Shown here one piece after another: positions 31,936-44,407 of a stretch of 64,000 bases of DNA. The stretch is from Phoronis australis. Taxonomy: Eukaryota; Phoronida; Phoronidae. The notes under the pieces are model-generated. The model saw nothing but the letters and a program-made list of their open reading frames with translations, ran no database searches and was not told the origin of the DNA. Each line of letters begins with the position of its first letter. The stretch's first letter is position 1. Where the stretch lies: positions 1,270,519 to 1,334,518 of the forward strand of contig NMRA01000003.1 of NCBI GenBank assembly GCA_002633005.1. Reading direction: 5' to 3'. A program made the position numbers and the translations under genes.

Positions 31936-34900
31936 ATGGCTGACGGTGCTCAACCACAAATACATGGTGATGGACAGCCGAATGAGAGCAAAAAGGAAAG
32001 AAAAGAAAGAAGACGAAAGGAGATTGCACAGGCAGCTGGTAATTTCCTAGAGACACTTAACTATAAACAATGATGTTGATAAAACCCATCAATTTTATCA
32101 TTACTTCTGAAGTGTATATGGTGAATGTTCATGTATTATATGCTGAAATAATATTTTGTCTTCATGGTGCTTGCTTACGTAGACATCCAATTTGATCGTG
32201 GACAAAATGTTGTGGAATGCTTTTTGGCTTTTTTCTGATGAAATGTGGCTGTTGTTTTCAAAGGTTGTTAAAGTATCACAACACAATGTCTTATGCTGAT
32301 GTCATTGACTCCATTAATTTATTCTAACCCTGAGACATTATTTTTTACCATTCCTGTCTGTGTGTTGCTATTGTATCAAACCGAGTCTCACTAAGTCCAA
32401 TAAGATATGATTCATAAATCATACCCAAATGTGATGTCATTTTTATTTTCTCAGTGACATTCATGAAAAAGTTTTAAATAGTTGACAGTGTTTGTTTAAT
32501 AACTGGTCATTAATGTTATCAAGCGGTGGATGGCTCTGGAAAGAAAGGTCCAACTGAAGCAACTGAGAAACCACAGAAATCAAAGGCTGAGTTAAAAGCA
32601 GAGAGGAGAGCCAAACAGGTACTGTCAATTGTTCAAGAATATTTTTTCTATTTTTCAGTGACTTTGTTTTATATGCTACAAGAACACTTAATTACGCTTG
32701 CAGTTCATGTATAAAACTTTTATAAATTTACAGATTTTGCTGTGCATAAACAATTTTGATATTTGTAAGTTTTCCTGAGAATTTTTGTAGTTAATCCAGT
32801 TGTTAGTCATGTTTTGCTCAGATACTGAGTATCGTTATCTCACTGTCTGTACACCTGTTTCAGGAAGCCCAAAGGGCAGCCAAGGCTGCATCAAAACCAG
32901 TGAAAACAAATGAAGGTGGCAGTAGCGCAGCAGGTTTGGAAACAATTGTTTTTTCTTCCTATTCAGCGATATCAACAGTCGAAATAGTTTGGTGGCTCTA
33001 AACCTGCCTTTCGTCACTTTAACCAACTTATGATTTACATCAGTTGCCATCATGGAACTGGTCTCTAATTGTTCCTTGTCAAAATGGCTGTGATTTGTGG
33101 GCTGTAATGAACTGATAGCCTATTGCTTAAAAAACCAAGTTGACGTGTGGCGTGTCTTTATTTGCCAAACATGGTCCCATGGAATAATGCACTGCCAGTT
33201 CTTTGTAAGATCAAAAATTCTCGTCTGAGTAAGAAACAAGTTCACACCTATTGTAGAGCTGAAAGCGGTCAAAATCGAGATTTAGTTTCTTTGACCAAAA
33301 GGAAATTTATAGCCGCTTTAAATGATATTCTTATCATGTCATAGAAGGTCATACATCAGCCATATGCACCCATCCCCCAGAGTTATCCTCTGGGTGTCTT
33401 GGTTTTGCCACTTTAACAAAATATTCATAAAGTATCATGCTAGACTTTTGACTTCAACATATGAAACAAACGAGTTACTTATCGATGTTGAATTGTGCCT
33501 GAGAGCTTTCTTGATAGCTTTGTTTACACGAAAGTGTTTGATCTCAGACAATATAAGTAACACCATTGCAGTGCCAAAGAAAGACTTCAGGGTGCCTGAT
33601 CACCTGAAAGCTGATGATGATAAAGCTCAGAAACGTCATGCTAAGAAACTCGAGCGGCAACAAATACCGCAGAGGACGGAGGTCCAACGGAAGGTGGACA
33701 TGTTTACTCACCTGCACCAGTATGAAAGGATGGTGGATCTAACCAAGGAGATTCTGTGCGTAATAATGAGCTGATAGTGCTTGTTGGTTCTGTGACCGTT
33801 TAGATGTTTAGAATACTGGTAATTTCTAATTCTCTGGTGACAGGCAATTCTGAGTGGTACGTCTGCACTCAATGTTGGGAGTGTTTATTGAGCGAACTTC
33901 AGTGTTACTTTCATTTACACTGCCTTGCACATAATAATGCGGTTTGAAAACATTTAATGAATTATGAAACAACACGATTTGGACTGTGTTGTTTTAAATG
34001 GTTAGATTTACTGTTCCCAACACCCTGAAACTATTGAATTAACACTCTTGTTTCTTGGTTTTAGATTTTCCTCTGGGTCTATACATCCAGCAACAATAAA
34101 ACTAGGACTGCAATACGCTGAAGGAGTCATATGTGGGTCCAATGCTAGAACTATAGCCTTACTGGTAGCCATGAAAAAGGTAATCTTGGGGCAAGTGTGT
34201 ATAAACAATTTCATGTAGCATTATCTTTATGTTACTACACAGTAAATAATTTCTAAGGAGAAGTTTAGAGCATTATTTTGCTTTCTTTCTTAAACAATTT
34301 TTTTAGCTAAGTGGAAGACTCTTGAGCATTGCAGAAACTTCATGGGCGGCGCACCATAGGGGGCTGGGGGGCTATAGGCGATGCACCACAGGGGCGCTGA
34401 GGGGGCTTTAGCCCCCACTTTTTTCGGTGGTGCGCCTCCCATGAACCGCTCGCTCAATTTGGTGCATTTTATCCACGATGCTGCTATCGTATTTCAAATG
34501 CATTGTTGGACAGTTGTTGGCTCATTAACATCCCTTGTCATCACAGGTAAACAACACCTGTCACTTGAGTGCACCACAATTGAATGCATGGGTCCACCAC
34601 AACAGGTTTTTTGGTGTGTGCCCAACAAAGCAACCTTCACAGAACAATAAAAGAATGAAAGCAAGCCTCATAAGGCATCCAATTAGTTCACAGTAGCAAT
34701 CTTATGCACAAAAGATTGTCAAGGTGTGCACCATTTGATCACGCTGAAGTTAAATCATATCATGGTGAATGCTAATTATAAATCAGTTTACGCGTTCACA
34801 AGTTATCTGGGATGTCACCGAATGTTTATGAGCCAACTACTGTCTCACAGTGCATCTGAAAAACTGGCAACAATGCCACAGATGAAATCTCCTAAATTGT

Positions 34901-37900
34901 TCCTGGTATCGACTTTGATGAATGACAAGGAGGAGAGGATAGTGTAATATTAGTATTTGATACTTGGCTTATAGTTTTAGCTGCATCTAACCCTTAGCTG
35001 TAAGACTTGATGGAGTGTAAAGTCCCAATAAGGCCAAAAATACATAGTTGATTCTGGTCTGTATCCTGACTCATTTTTAGACTTGTGCTCACTGTCTAAA
35101 TATCAATGTCAGGCTAGGTCTCATGTTTTTTTTTTTGAAAATCTGCTCAAAAGCACATTTTTTGTAGCAAGTGTAACCAAGGTTTGAAACGTCAGGATTT
35201 GCTGAGTAAAAAAACAAATCTTGCATTATTTATGCTCATCTCAGGCGCTTTATTTGGAAAAAGCGGGCTACTAAAAAATACCACACCACCGACTCAGTTT
35301 TCAAAAAAAAAACAGACTTCATGGAGTGTACTGCATTGTCTTACAAAAGTACAAGACCAAAAAGTTGTCATTGGTAGCCTTGGCTTTTTTTCATCATATC
35401 CTTTACAAACGTTCGTCATCATTATACTACTTGAATGGGTAACGCAACATTCTTCTTAAAACATTTTTCAGCACTGACTGCTGTTGGCACACTTATGAAA
35501 GTCAGGGTTGTATGACATAACAAAAGCATGTTTCTCCGCAGGTCATAGAAGACTACGTTACTCCAGTTCACAAGGAACTGTCAAGAGATCTTGACGCCAA
35601 AATCAAATTGAATATCAGGTAAAGTAGAGGCTGTAGTTTTTAGCATAATCCTATGTTTGACTATATTTTTGGAAGTGAATGAAATACGTTTCTGGTTAAA
35701 AAATTGACTTAGTAAGTGAAATTTCATGTCATTTCTTGTAAAATCATGGTAATTTCTTTTCTTACAGTTTTCTTGTACAGTGTCGCCCTCTGTCAGTGAG
35801 CATGGGAAATGCCATTAAGTATTTGAAATACCATGTCACGCACTCCTCCAGAGATGTCTCTGATTCTGAGGTAGGCTCATTTTGTTATTTTGTGACTTAT
35901 CAAACAGTCAGTGGTTTAACAACTCCATCAAAGCCTTGCCCAGACCTTGGATATGAATAGTTCCTTTCAAAAATGATTTACAACCCTGAAATACAAACGG
36001 TGTGCCTGAAATGGAAGTTCAAACCCAGAGAACTGTCCCAAAATCACGAATCTGGTACAAGAAATATAATTGAAAATGCTTCATATTTCTTGCCCAATCT
36101 TGATCTTGTCTCAGTTGCAGCTTGAGGCCATTCATTAAAGTCCTTCTCTGGTTCCAGTATACGAAAATACTTACTACATAAATTTTTATTTTCGACACCC
36201 TTTCTTTATATTCGTTTCGCCTTTCTTGCCAAAAGCGATTTTTTAACAGTATTTGACCCTTCTCTGTGAGCGTATAATTACCGGCTGTCATCGGTTATTT
36301 CCGTACCCACATTTCCGGCACTTGTCCTGAACGCCGCCATTTTTTCCTTGTAACTGAATGTGCTATCGCTTGCTTGAAAAGTCTTCATTTTTTTGTTTTA
36401 TTAGTAATATCTCGTGATTCGTTTGCATATGCAGTGTATTTATAGTTTGTAGTTAGTGGTCGTTGATTTTTTTGGAATTTTAGGCGTACTTAGTATGTTA
36501 ATATAGCATTGGTGTTTAGTTCCTTACGTAGGCCGGTCGAACCTAGGAACCAATATGGGTCGAACCAATTTTTTTTCGGTTTTATTTTTTTTTTCTGGTT
36601 TTGAAAAAGTACTTTGCTTTCATCGGAAAGGTAGTACAGTCTACTCAGTAAAAATCGAAAAAGTATCAAAATCGGGGCAAGCAGTGTAAAGTTATTGCAA
36701 GTTGTGTGGCGAAATTTCGGAGTCACTTTGTTTGGATCGCGTCGGCCATATTGGAGGACAGCGGGATAAGTTACGAGTTTAAAACTTTGTGTAAATTGTT
36801 TTCGCCAACAAATTACGGTGAAATTTAGTTAAACATATCTTTACTTACTATTCTGCACGATTTAACAGTGTTCACCAAATTTCAGCCTCGCAGTTGTTAC
36901 TCATTAAGTGATAAATGTGCTCACAGTTCCCGTTGGACTTCGTCTCATTTCTGGCAGCACCAGCATGGCGACTTTTGCTGAACTGAAAGGCATGTTCAAT
37001 CGGCTACTTTGTAATTTGTCAAGATTTAACGTTGATGCATTTTGACAAACGTTTCTACAAAAAAGAAACTTTGTTCAATTTTCGTGTTTTTTGTGCCCCT
37101 AATTTCATGCAAGTGTCTGAAACTACCCTTGANCTTATGAAAGTCAGGGTTGTATGACATAACAAAAGCATGTTTCTCCGCAGGTCATAGAAGACTACGT
37201 TACTCCAGTTCACAAGGAATTGTCAAGAGATCTTGACGCCAAAATCAAATTGAATATCAGGTAAAGTAGAGGCTGTAGTTTTTAGCTTAATCCTATGTTT
37301 GACTATATTTTTGGAAGTGAATGAAATACGTTTCTGGTTAAAAAATTGTCTTAGTAAGTGAAATTTCATGTCTTTTCTTGTAAAATCATGGTAGTTTCTT
37401 TTCTTACAGTTTTCTTGTGCAGTGTCGCCCTCTGTCAGTGAGCATGGGAAATGCCATTAAGTATTTGAAATACCATGTCACGCACTCCTCCAGAGATGTC
37501 TCTGATTCTGAGGTAGGCTCATTTTGTTATTTTGTGACTTATCAAATAGTCAGTGGTTTAACGACTCCATCAAAGCATTGCCCAGACCTTGGATATGAAT
37601 CAGTTCCTTTCAAAAATGATTTACAACCCTGAAATACAAACGGTGTGCCTGAAATGAAAATTCAAACCTAGAGAACTGTCCCAAAATCACGAATCTGGTA
37701 CAAGAAATATAATGGTCAATGCTTCATATTTCTTGCCCAAACTTGATCTTGTCTCAGTTGCAGCTTGAGGCCATTCATTATTAAGTCCAAGTCAGTTTAA
37801 GATAGACCACAAGTATGTTAACTCTAGGTCCATATGCTGATGTAAACAGATAATCCCTTGTTCAGCACCAGGTCAAATGAAATTGTTTTATGGATTGTTT

Positions 37901-40900
37901 CGTTTCTCCTACAAATTGAGTGTTGAAATTATGATTTGTCTATTTTCAGGCTAAGCAGAACCTGTATGGTTGTATTGATAGTTTTATCCAGGAAAAGATT
38001 GTTCTGGCTGGAGAGGCTATCAAAAACTATGCCAATGACAAAATAGTTGACGGAGATGTCATCGTAGTTTACGCTTGGTAGGTTTTTAACTTAAAGTCTA
38101 CAGTCTGCAACTCATCATTTTGTACCAAACAGGCCACTCAAATAAAGGCCCACTGGCTTGTATTCAGAAAATTTTCCGAATGTAAGCTTACTTTCGGAGC
38201 CACACAGTTAAAAAATTTCTACAGTTTGTGTCAGTAAGTGGGGACCAAAAACAAGGGTTTATGAAAAAGAACAGTTTGTTTGAGCACATTTGCAGCTTAT
38301 ATACATAATTAAACTTAACTAACTGTCCCATTGGTACTTAAAACTCTATTGTCAACTACACAGTCATATCAGTGGTCATGACATGTCAATATCACTGTCA
38401 CACTTTACATTTATGGTCCTCCTGTCTCCAAAAGTACGTCTGACTCAAAAGATGTATTTCTATGCTTATTTATTTACAGCACTTGATGAAAGGTATTCTG
38501 GAGTCTGTTTCTCGAAATGTAACAAGTCTTATGGTTATCCCAACAATATGGTTATTCCAACAATAAAATTTCTTAAAAACATTTTAAGCATTATAGCAGA
38601 CCCATCAACTATTATTTTAAAAATACTTGGTAGTCACAGAACTTTTTATGTGCACAAAAATAATGCTCAGAAACAAATGGCTGCATCTTTTCTAAAAAAA
38701 AACTTGATTTTCTCGGTGATCACCTTAATTTCCATATGAAAATTGCAAATTCTGTTTCTTTATTCTATTTGCTACAAATGAGTATCTGGGATTTCCTTTA
38801 ATCCCAAGAACTCCACAGTCAAAAATAAAGATGTCAACATTCCTTGAAAAAATGTAAGTCGTGAATTTTGACTGCTGAGCTCTCGGACTAAAAGTCCTCA
38901 AAATAATATCCCAGACATGCTTTTGTCGCTAAATGGAATAAGGAAACAGAATTTAGAAGCTTTGGGCCAAAAAAATCTTTGTGGAAAATTCGGCAATCTT
39001 CTAGAAAAAAGCAGTCATTTGGGCATTACTTTCATGCATGTAATAAGATTTTGTGATTGAGGATTTTTGAAAATTTATCTTTTTACACTCTACTTTAAAA
39101 ATTGTTTAAGAAATTTGATCTATGGTAATGAAGGTAACCTTACTTTAAGTCCGTGATTCTGTTTTGCTCTATGCACATTTATATCAGAAAAATTATGTAA
39201 GCTGATCATAGTTGGATATACCGTGCCTGAATTTTGAGAACCAGTTTTTTCTACCAAATGATGGTCATCAAACTGGTTCGCAATATGTGGCCACGTTATA
39301 TCCCACTATTGCTTACTGCAGAAAAGTACATTAAGTCTTTGATAATATATTATAATTCAGTGGATATCACTCCTGTACAATTTAATCACTAGTTGCACTA
39401 GTGGTCGTTTTTTTCCAATGTATTGTGTAATCTGGTTGTTAGCGTCCGCTAGCATCACTGGACTCTTTGAGATGTGTATAAACTTGTGTTGCGTTCCATA
39501 GAGGCAAGAATTTAGCAAGTAAAACTATTGTGACCACGAGCTTCACTTGTAAATGCACAGCGACATCTCGCAAAGTCGTGGGTAATATCGCGCTTTTGTG
39601 AATTTCTTGGGTGTACAGAACGCAGCATAATCGGATGGCATGCGCCTTGAGAATCTTTTTGCACAAAAGATTGGATAAACATCCATGTGTATCATTTGAT
39701 GCATTTGCAGGTCACTTCTGAATCAATTTATCATATGGTTGTCTTTTAGTCATACTTGAACTAAAAAGCATATTGCAGTGTACCCCTGAGCTTTTACTGG
39801 TGGTGAGCTCATCACATTGTTCACAAGTCATCAAGTTATCTGTGATGTCACTAGATGGAGCTTACAACCATGATTCTGAAACACACTTGGAAAGTGACAC
39901 TAGTGTTGCTGATGAAATCCCTGAAATTACAAGTTCATTGGTTGAGTCGCTTTTCGTGAAATGGACTCCAGAGAGTACTTTTAGTGGACTCTAAACTCAT
40001 TTTCTGTTTTTGTATTAATCTTTTTCCTGCAGTTCTTCATTGATTCTCAAAGTGTTGAGTGATGCCCACACATCTGGCAAAAAGTTCAGAGTGGTCGTTG
40101 TTGATGGGAGACCGAAAATGGAAGGTAATACTGACTTACTTGTTATGATGTGTTAAGTCGAAACATTACTACTATAACACTCTCCTTATTAGTAAATAGC
40201 GTACTCATTTCGTCTGCTTTTCTCAGTGATCATGTGATTTAGTGCGTCTGCTACATACAGCTTCATATCATTACATGAACGCGTAGCAAATTTTCAACAC
40301 AAGGGTTATCTAAGTAAAATTTAGGAAGATGTCTCCTAGCAACATGTGCTATGTAGCAGTGCTGAAACAAAGTTGGGATGTTAATGCTTTCAGTATACCT
40401 TGTATGTGTTTGCTCTTGTCCACTGTAGAATGTAGATGAAAATGTTGATAGCGCAGGCATAGTCTACTTGGACTCTGAACAATAGTTTTCTGTCAATTTA
40501 TATAGCGTTAGTTGTCATGTACTTAACATTTGTGCTTTCTCACATGCACTTTTGTCTGCATTACACTGTAGGCCGAGAGATGTTAAGACGTCTGGTGAAG
40601 AGGGGAATCAAATGCTCCTATGTTCTCATCAATGGACTCTCGTATATTATGCAAGAGGTAAATATCTTTGAGCATCCGTGTTGAAGTTCACATGTCTCGG
40701 TCTAAGTGCTCCTACTCTGGTTGAAAATTCTGAGACAGTTTCGTCTTTGCTGCTTAGATTAAAACAAACTTCCTATCTAAGCAGACTGAGAGATTTTATC
40801 TGGGTAAGGTGATATCCGACCTATCTGATGAGTCGAGTGCTTGAAAATGAAGAGAACTGTTCCAAGAAACTATCCCTGAGGTAAAGTGGCCACATACTCG

Positions 40901-42602
40901 TGTTTCGTTAAGAAACGAACTTTTGATTAGACCACTAAGTGTTATAAAAATGATTCCAACTTTTTCTTTACTCGGGTGAGAAGTGATTTTGGGGTCTCCG
41001 CAGAAACGGGAGTTTGATATTTTGTGATATCATGCTCGGCACATAAAATAACGCACCGCGACGAGCCAGCTTGAAGAGTCTGGTCGCAACTTATGAGGAA
41101 CTGTCAGTTATTTCCAAGCCGAGAAATCACACCTATTTTAACTGAGGAACAAGTTGAGACTAATTTTATTAGGTTATGAGATCTAAATAAAAATTGGTTC
41201 TCATGATGCCAAACTGGGTTTGTATCTGCTTTGACAATTAGACCACAGAGTGAAAAGCCCTGAAATCACCTCTGATTTGTCTAAGGAACAATCGGATAAA
41301 TTTCATAGATTGTCATATTAAATAATCAAAACCAATTTTTTTTTGTGACAGAAAGCAGGTTTATTCATTTGCCATAAGTGAAAATTTGACATTACGTTCT
41401 TCTAATTTATGGGAGTTTTACCGAATTCACTCACTGTCTCATTCCTTTAAGTTGTTTATTTAACAAGTTGATTGTCATGTCACTTCATTGGTTTACTTTC
41501 TCATATTTTAGGCTACCAAAGTTATCCTGGGATCTCATGCTATTCTTGCTAATGGTTATGTCATGTCTCGTGTTGGCAACTCACAGGTGGCGCTGGTTGC
41601 CAAAGCGTATAATGTTCCTGTACTTGTATGCTGTGAGACGTACAAGTTCTGCGAGAGAGTGCAGACTGATTCATTTGTCGTAAATGAACTAGGTAACGAT
41701 AGAATCATGTGCTTCATGGGTGTACTTTTTAAATAAGACATTTTAAAAATTCACGTAATGATGAGGTCATTTTTAATTTGCTACAATGAGTAGCCCTAGA
41801 AAAATGTTAAAAATTACCAAGTAAATGTCATCACATCGTATCTTACAAAATGCTTGTTTGGGTGTTCATTCAAATATTTTGCAAATATCCAAAAAGATTA
41901 ATTAAAAACTGTCGGTGTTTTTGACTCAGATTGTATCAAAGGAAATTGGGTTATGTCATTTGTTCAGCAATGGAGACACGCTTGCAAGAATTTTTTTACT
42001 TTTGCTGAAATATGATAAATATAGAATTCATTACTTGCAAACTATGTGGCTGACTGCACAGACTAGTTACTACATTTAGTGTAACTCTTCAGTTATGTAG
42101 CTCACAATATGGCCAGCAAGTGAAATTCTATTTTCTTAGATTTCTCCACAAAAGTAAGGATTTGGGACATTTTATTCTATTACAAGCATGGTTTGTAGTG
42201 TATATTTTTTGTAACACAACATTTACTGAAGTTCCCATTTTTGCAAAAAGATGATAAGCCATTGAAAAATGGCAAAATTGCCATTTGGGTAAATAATTTT
42301 GTGCATAGTTAAGTGGAGAAATACCATTGGTAATGATCTCTTGTTTGTGTACCTTAAATTGTTTTGATACATTTTATTTAATTAATTTCACAGGTGATCC
42401 AGATGATTTGGTGGAAATTGGCAAACCAGAGAAAAAGCTGAGTGACTGGAGGGAAATCAAGGATTTAAGTCTTTTGAATCTTGTTTATGACATCACTCCA
42501 CCTGAATTTGTTTCCACGGTGATCACTGAACTTGGAATGTTGCCTTGTACTTCTGTACCAGTCGTTCTTAGAATGAAACAGTCCGAAACTACTGAAGCAT
42601 AG
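31936..42602 (+). CDS. EIF2B4: Translation initiation factor eIF2B subunit delta
   Basis: Twelve exons with matching phases: 31936-32038, 32524-32618, 32864-32933, 33572-33755, 34065-34179, 35542-35618, 35768-35870, 37950-38077, 40033-40124, 40572-40657, 41512-41692, 42394-42602 (TAG). They give 480 residues; the human protein is about 523. Residues 1-90 are charged and Lys-rich ([16 protein letters not shown], a conserved block). The eIF2B alpha/beta/delta regulatory fold follows: [100 protein letters not shown] and [17 protein letters not shown]. Delta is a regulatory subunit of the GDP-GTP exchange factor for eIF2, in the cytosol, and senses phosphorylated eIF2. ATG at 31936 was chosen because it starts the Lys-rich leader (MADGAQPQ); longer upstream in-frame sequence is AT-rich and unlike protein. 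Exons six and seven have a second copy at 37184-37512. Confidence 0.95.
35494..36144 (+). repeat. First copy of duplicated EIF2B4 exon pair segment
   Basis: Nearly identical to 37134-37786, with only scattered single-base changes and a 3-base indel (CATT---AAAGTCC against CATTATTAAGTCC). It contains exons 35542-35618 and 35768-35870. Confidence 0.9.
36145..37132. other. Sequence between the two EIF2B4 exon copies
   Basis: About 1 kb that has no counterpart after copy two. It starts abruptly at AAGTCC/TTCTCTGG and ends at the N (37133). No coding frame of note. It may be an allele-specific insertion (transposon) cut short by a contig end. Confidence 0.5.
37134..37786 (+). repeat. Second copy of EIF2B4 exon pair segment, starting at an N
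   Basis: Begins directly after the N at 37133 with CTTATGAAAGTCAGGG, repeating 35494 onward. Exons 37184-37260 (77 nt) and 37410-37512 (103 nt) keep intact splice sites; the coding changes I see are synonymous (for example GTA/GTG in FLVQC). It runs uninterrupted into the intron that leads to exon 37950. Together the pair is 180 nt, so its inclusion would keep frame but duplicate 60 residues of the fold. Confidence 0.9.
38100..40030. other. Large EIF2B4 intron
   Basis: No element clearly recognised. The segment near 39650-39870 shares short blocks (GCACAAAAGATTG, CAAGTTATCTG.GATGTCAC) with 34690-34820 in another EIF2B4 intron, suggesting an old dispersed repeat. Confidence 0.4.
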
Positions 42603-44400
42603 CAGACTGTTTGACTTACACACGACTCCAAGTGTATTAAGTGGTCAGTGAAAAGGAAAAGGACCATGAAAAGAACTAAGAATACCAGGAACACACCAGA
42701 GCAGCCAGAAGAGCTACTTGACTTTTCTCTTAAAAGGCATTTGATTGTATAGTTTCCTTAATCCATACTCTAATAGCCATGAACTGAAAAAGTCTAAAAA
42801 ATCTGTAAGCTGGACTCACTCCTTCAACTGTCGCGGCTAAATTTGGCAACCTTTAGTTTGCCAATTCTACCTCAGATTTTGTCTGGCTAACTGGTGAAAA
42901 TGCCAAGTTGCTACAAAGTCGCAGGAGCCTGTAAACCAATCAAATGTCTTATCCATTTGACACAGCGAAACCCACAAATTCAATCAATTGCAGCCTATGT
43001 ATTTGGATCGCCTGTTTACTCCTAAGGCAAGAACAGGAAATCAGTGTCCTGTACGCTGGGTTTATCCTGATTTTCTGTTGAATTAAAAATCGCCACCGGC
43101 TCTCTTTTGGGTGGTGCATGGGCCATTTGCATTGGACATTTGTTTGTGGCTTGTGCTTCGGCATGATTCTAGACGTCTCATTTTTTCATTCAGGAATTGT
43201 TGGCAACTAGTATATGCCACTGTGCATCGTTTGTGAAGAGCATAACTTTCCGCAGACGCACGGGGCGGATTTTCCTTGTTTTGGTGACCTCTTTTGTTCC
43301 CATTTGATGACTTGAGAATTTTGTCAGGTCGCCTTTGGCGAGAGTGACCACATACCAAGCGCATTAAATTGTATCTGTATGGTACTCCAGTTTGTGATAT
43401 TGAGTGGTTGGAGTTGTAACTGTGTTATAACTAGCAGCTTAACAGGAGTTCTTTGCAGGTTTTACAGGAAGGAATTGGGTATGCTTCACCCATTTCTGGC
43501 CATTGCAACATCAAGTCGAAAACTTATACGTGATTCAGTGGACCTTACTCATCGGACTGCTTAGGTATTTTGTATTTACCTTGTATCGTAAATACCATGT
43601 GGTAAACATGCTTGGTGAAGAAATTCGTCTTTTTATTCATTGTTTGAAGAATAAGCTACAAACACAAAGCTTGCCAGTTAAAGCTCACAGCAAATTGCTA
43701 ATAATGAAGCCTCTTACCCTGGGGCTGCATGCGACTAGGTGCCAGTGGTTTTTTGGCCATTTCGATTGTGCACAGTTGAGTCTTCGATTTTTAAACAACT
43801 CTGAGCTATTGACTGAAATCTCAACAACATTTAATGATGTCAGAAAGACTGACTTTCGGAGGTCCTGCTGATTAGGTTTCGACTTTTATTGGTTTACTCA
43901 TCTCCACATACTATAGGCAGGTTCTGCTAAGCAGTGCAAAATGGTTCAGAAGGCTTTGCTGCAATTGTAGAAAATCTCGTCAGTAAGGCGGATTTTGGGG
44001 TGCTGGGCAGCGAAATTTGTAGAAACTGGAAGCTTCGTCAATGGTCTAAATCAAAAGTTATTTTTGACGGGAAAGAGGGTTTATGTAGTTGCCTTAGCCT
44101 AAATTTCTTGTTTGTTTCAGTCTGTTACTTTTTCTTCAAGCAGCTACCTTCCCCATTGAGTGGCGTCAGTAAGGCGTTCATTTGTCATGTTATTTCAGAG
44201 GGTCTCCAATTTATCTTCTCCCCGTGTGGCAGTAGCAGCTCCTCACCCATGGCCGGGTCTCCATTCCGTAGATGCAATACACTCGCGAAACCGCAATATC
44301 TCGCAAGTCTTCGTGAGACGTGAGATATTGCCATGCTTTGGAAGCAAACACGCGATCACGTTGCGTTACTCGCGAGAGTCTACGGAACTCATCCCGCGTG
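42603..44400. other. Spacer between convergent EIF2B4 and four-TM gene
   Basis: Holds both 3'UTRs. No further gene recognised; open frames here (for example 43503-43871) lack any similarity I can see. Confidence 0.5.
43885..43890 (-). promoter_or_regulatory. Candidate poly(A) signal of the four-TM gene
   Basis: Minus-strand AATAAA about 520 bases beyond the stop at 44408. A second hexamer occurs near 43630. Confidence 0.35.
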
Positions 44401-44407
44401 TGGTGCT

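Noticed and set aside
38383-38739. 118-codon plus-strand frame in the large EIF2B4 intron
   Set aside because: Low-complexity, AT-rich, no motif; EIF2B4 phases join 38077 to 40033 directly and nothing from this region is needed.
42949-43364. Minus-strand frames with KRCTVAYTSCQQFLNEK
   Set aside because: No recognised domain, overlap the EIF2B4 3' region, and no matching splice structure.
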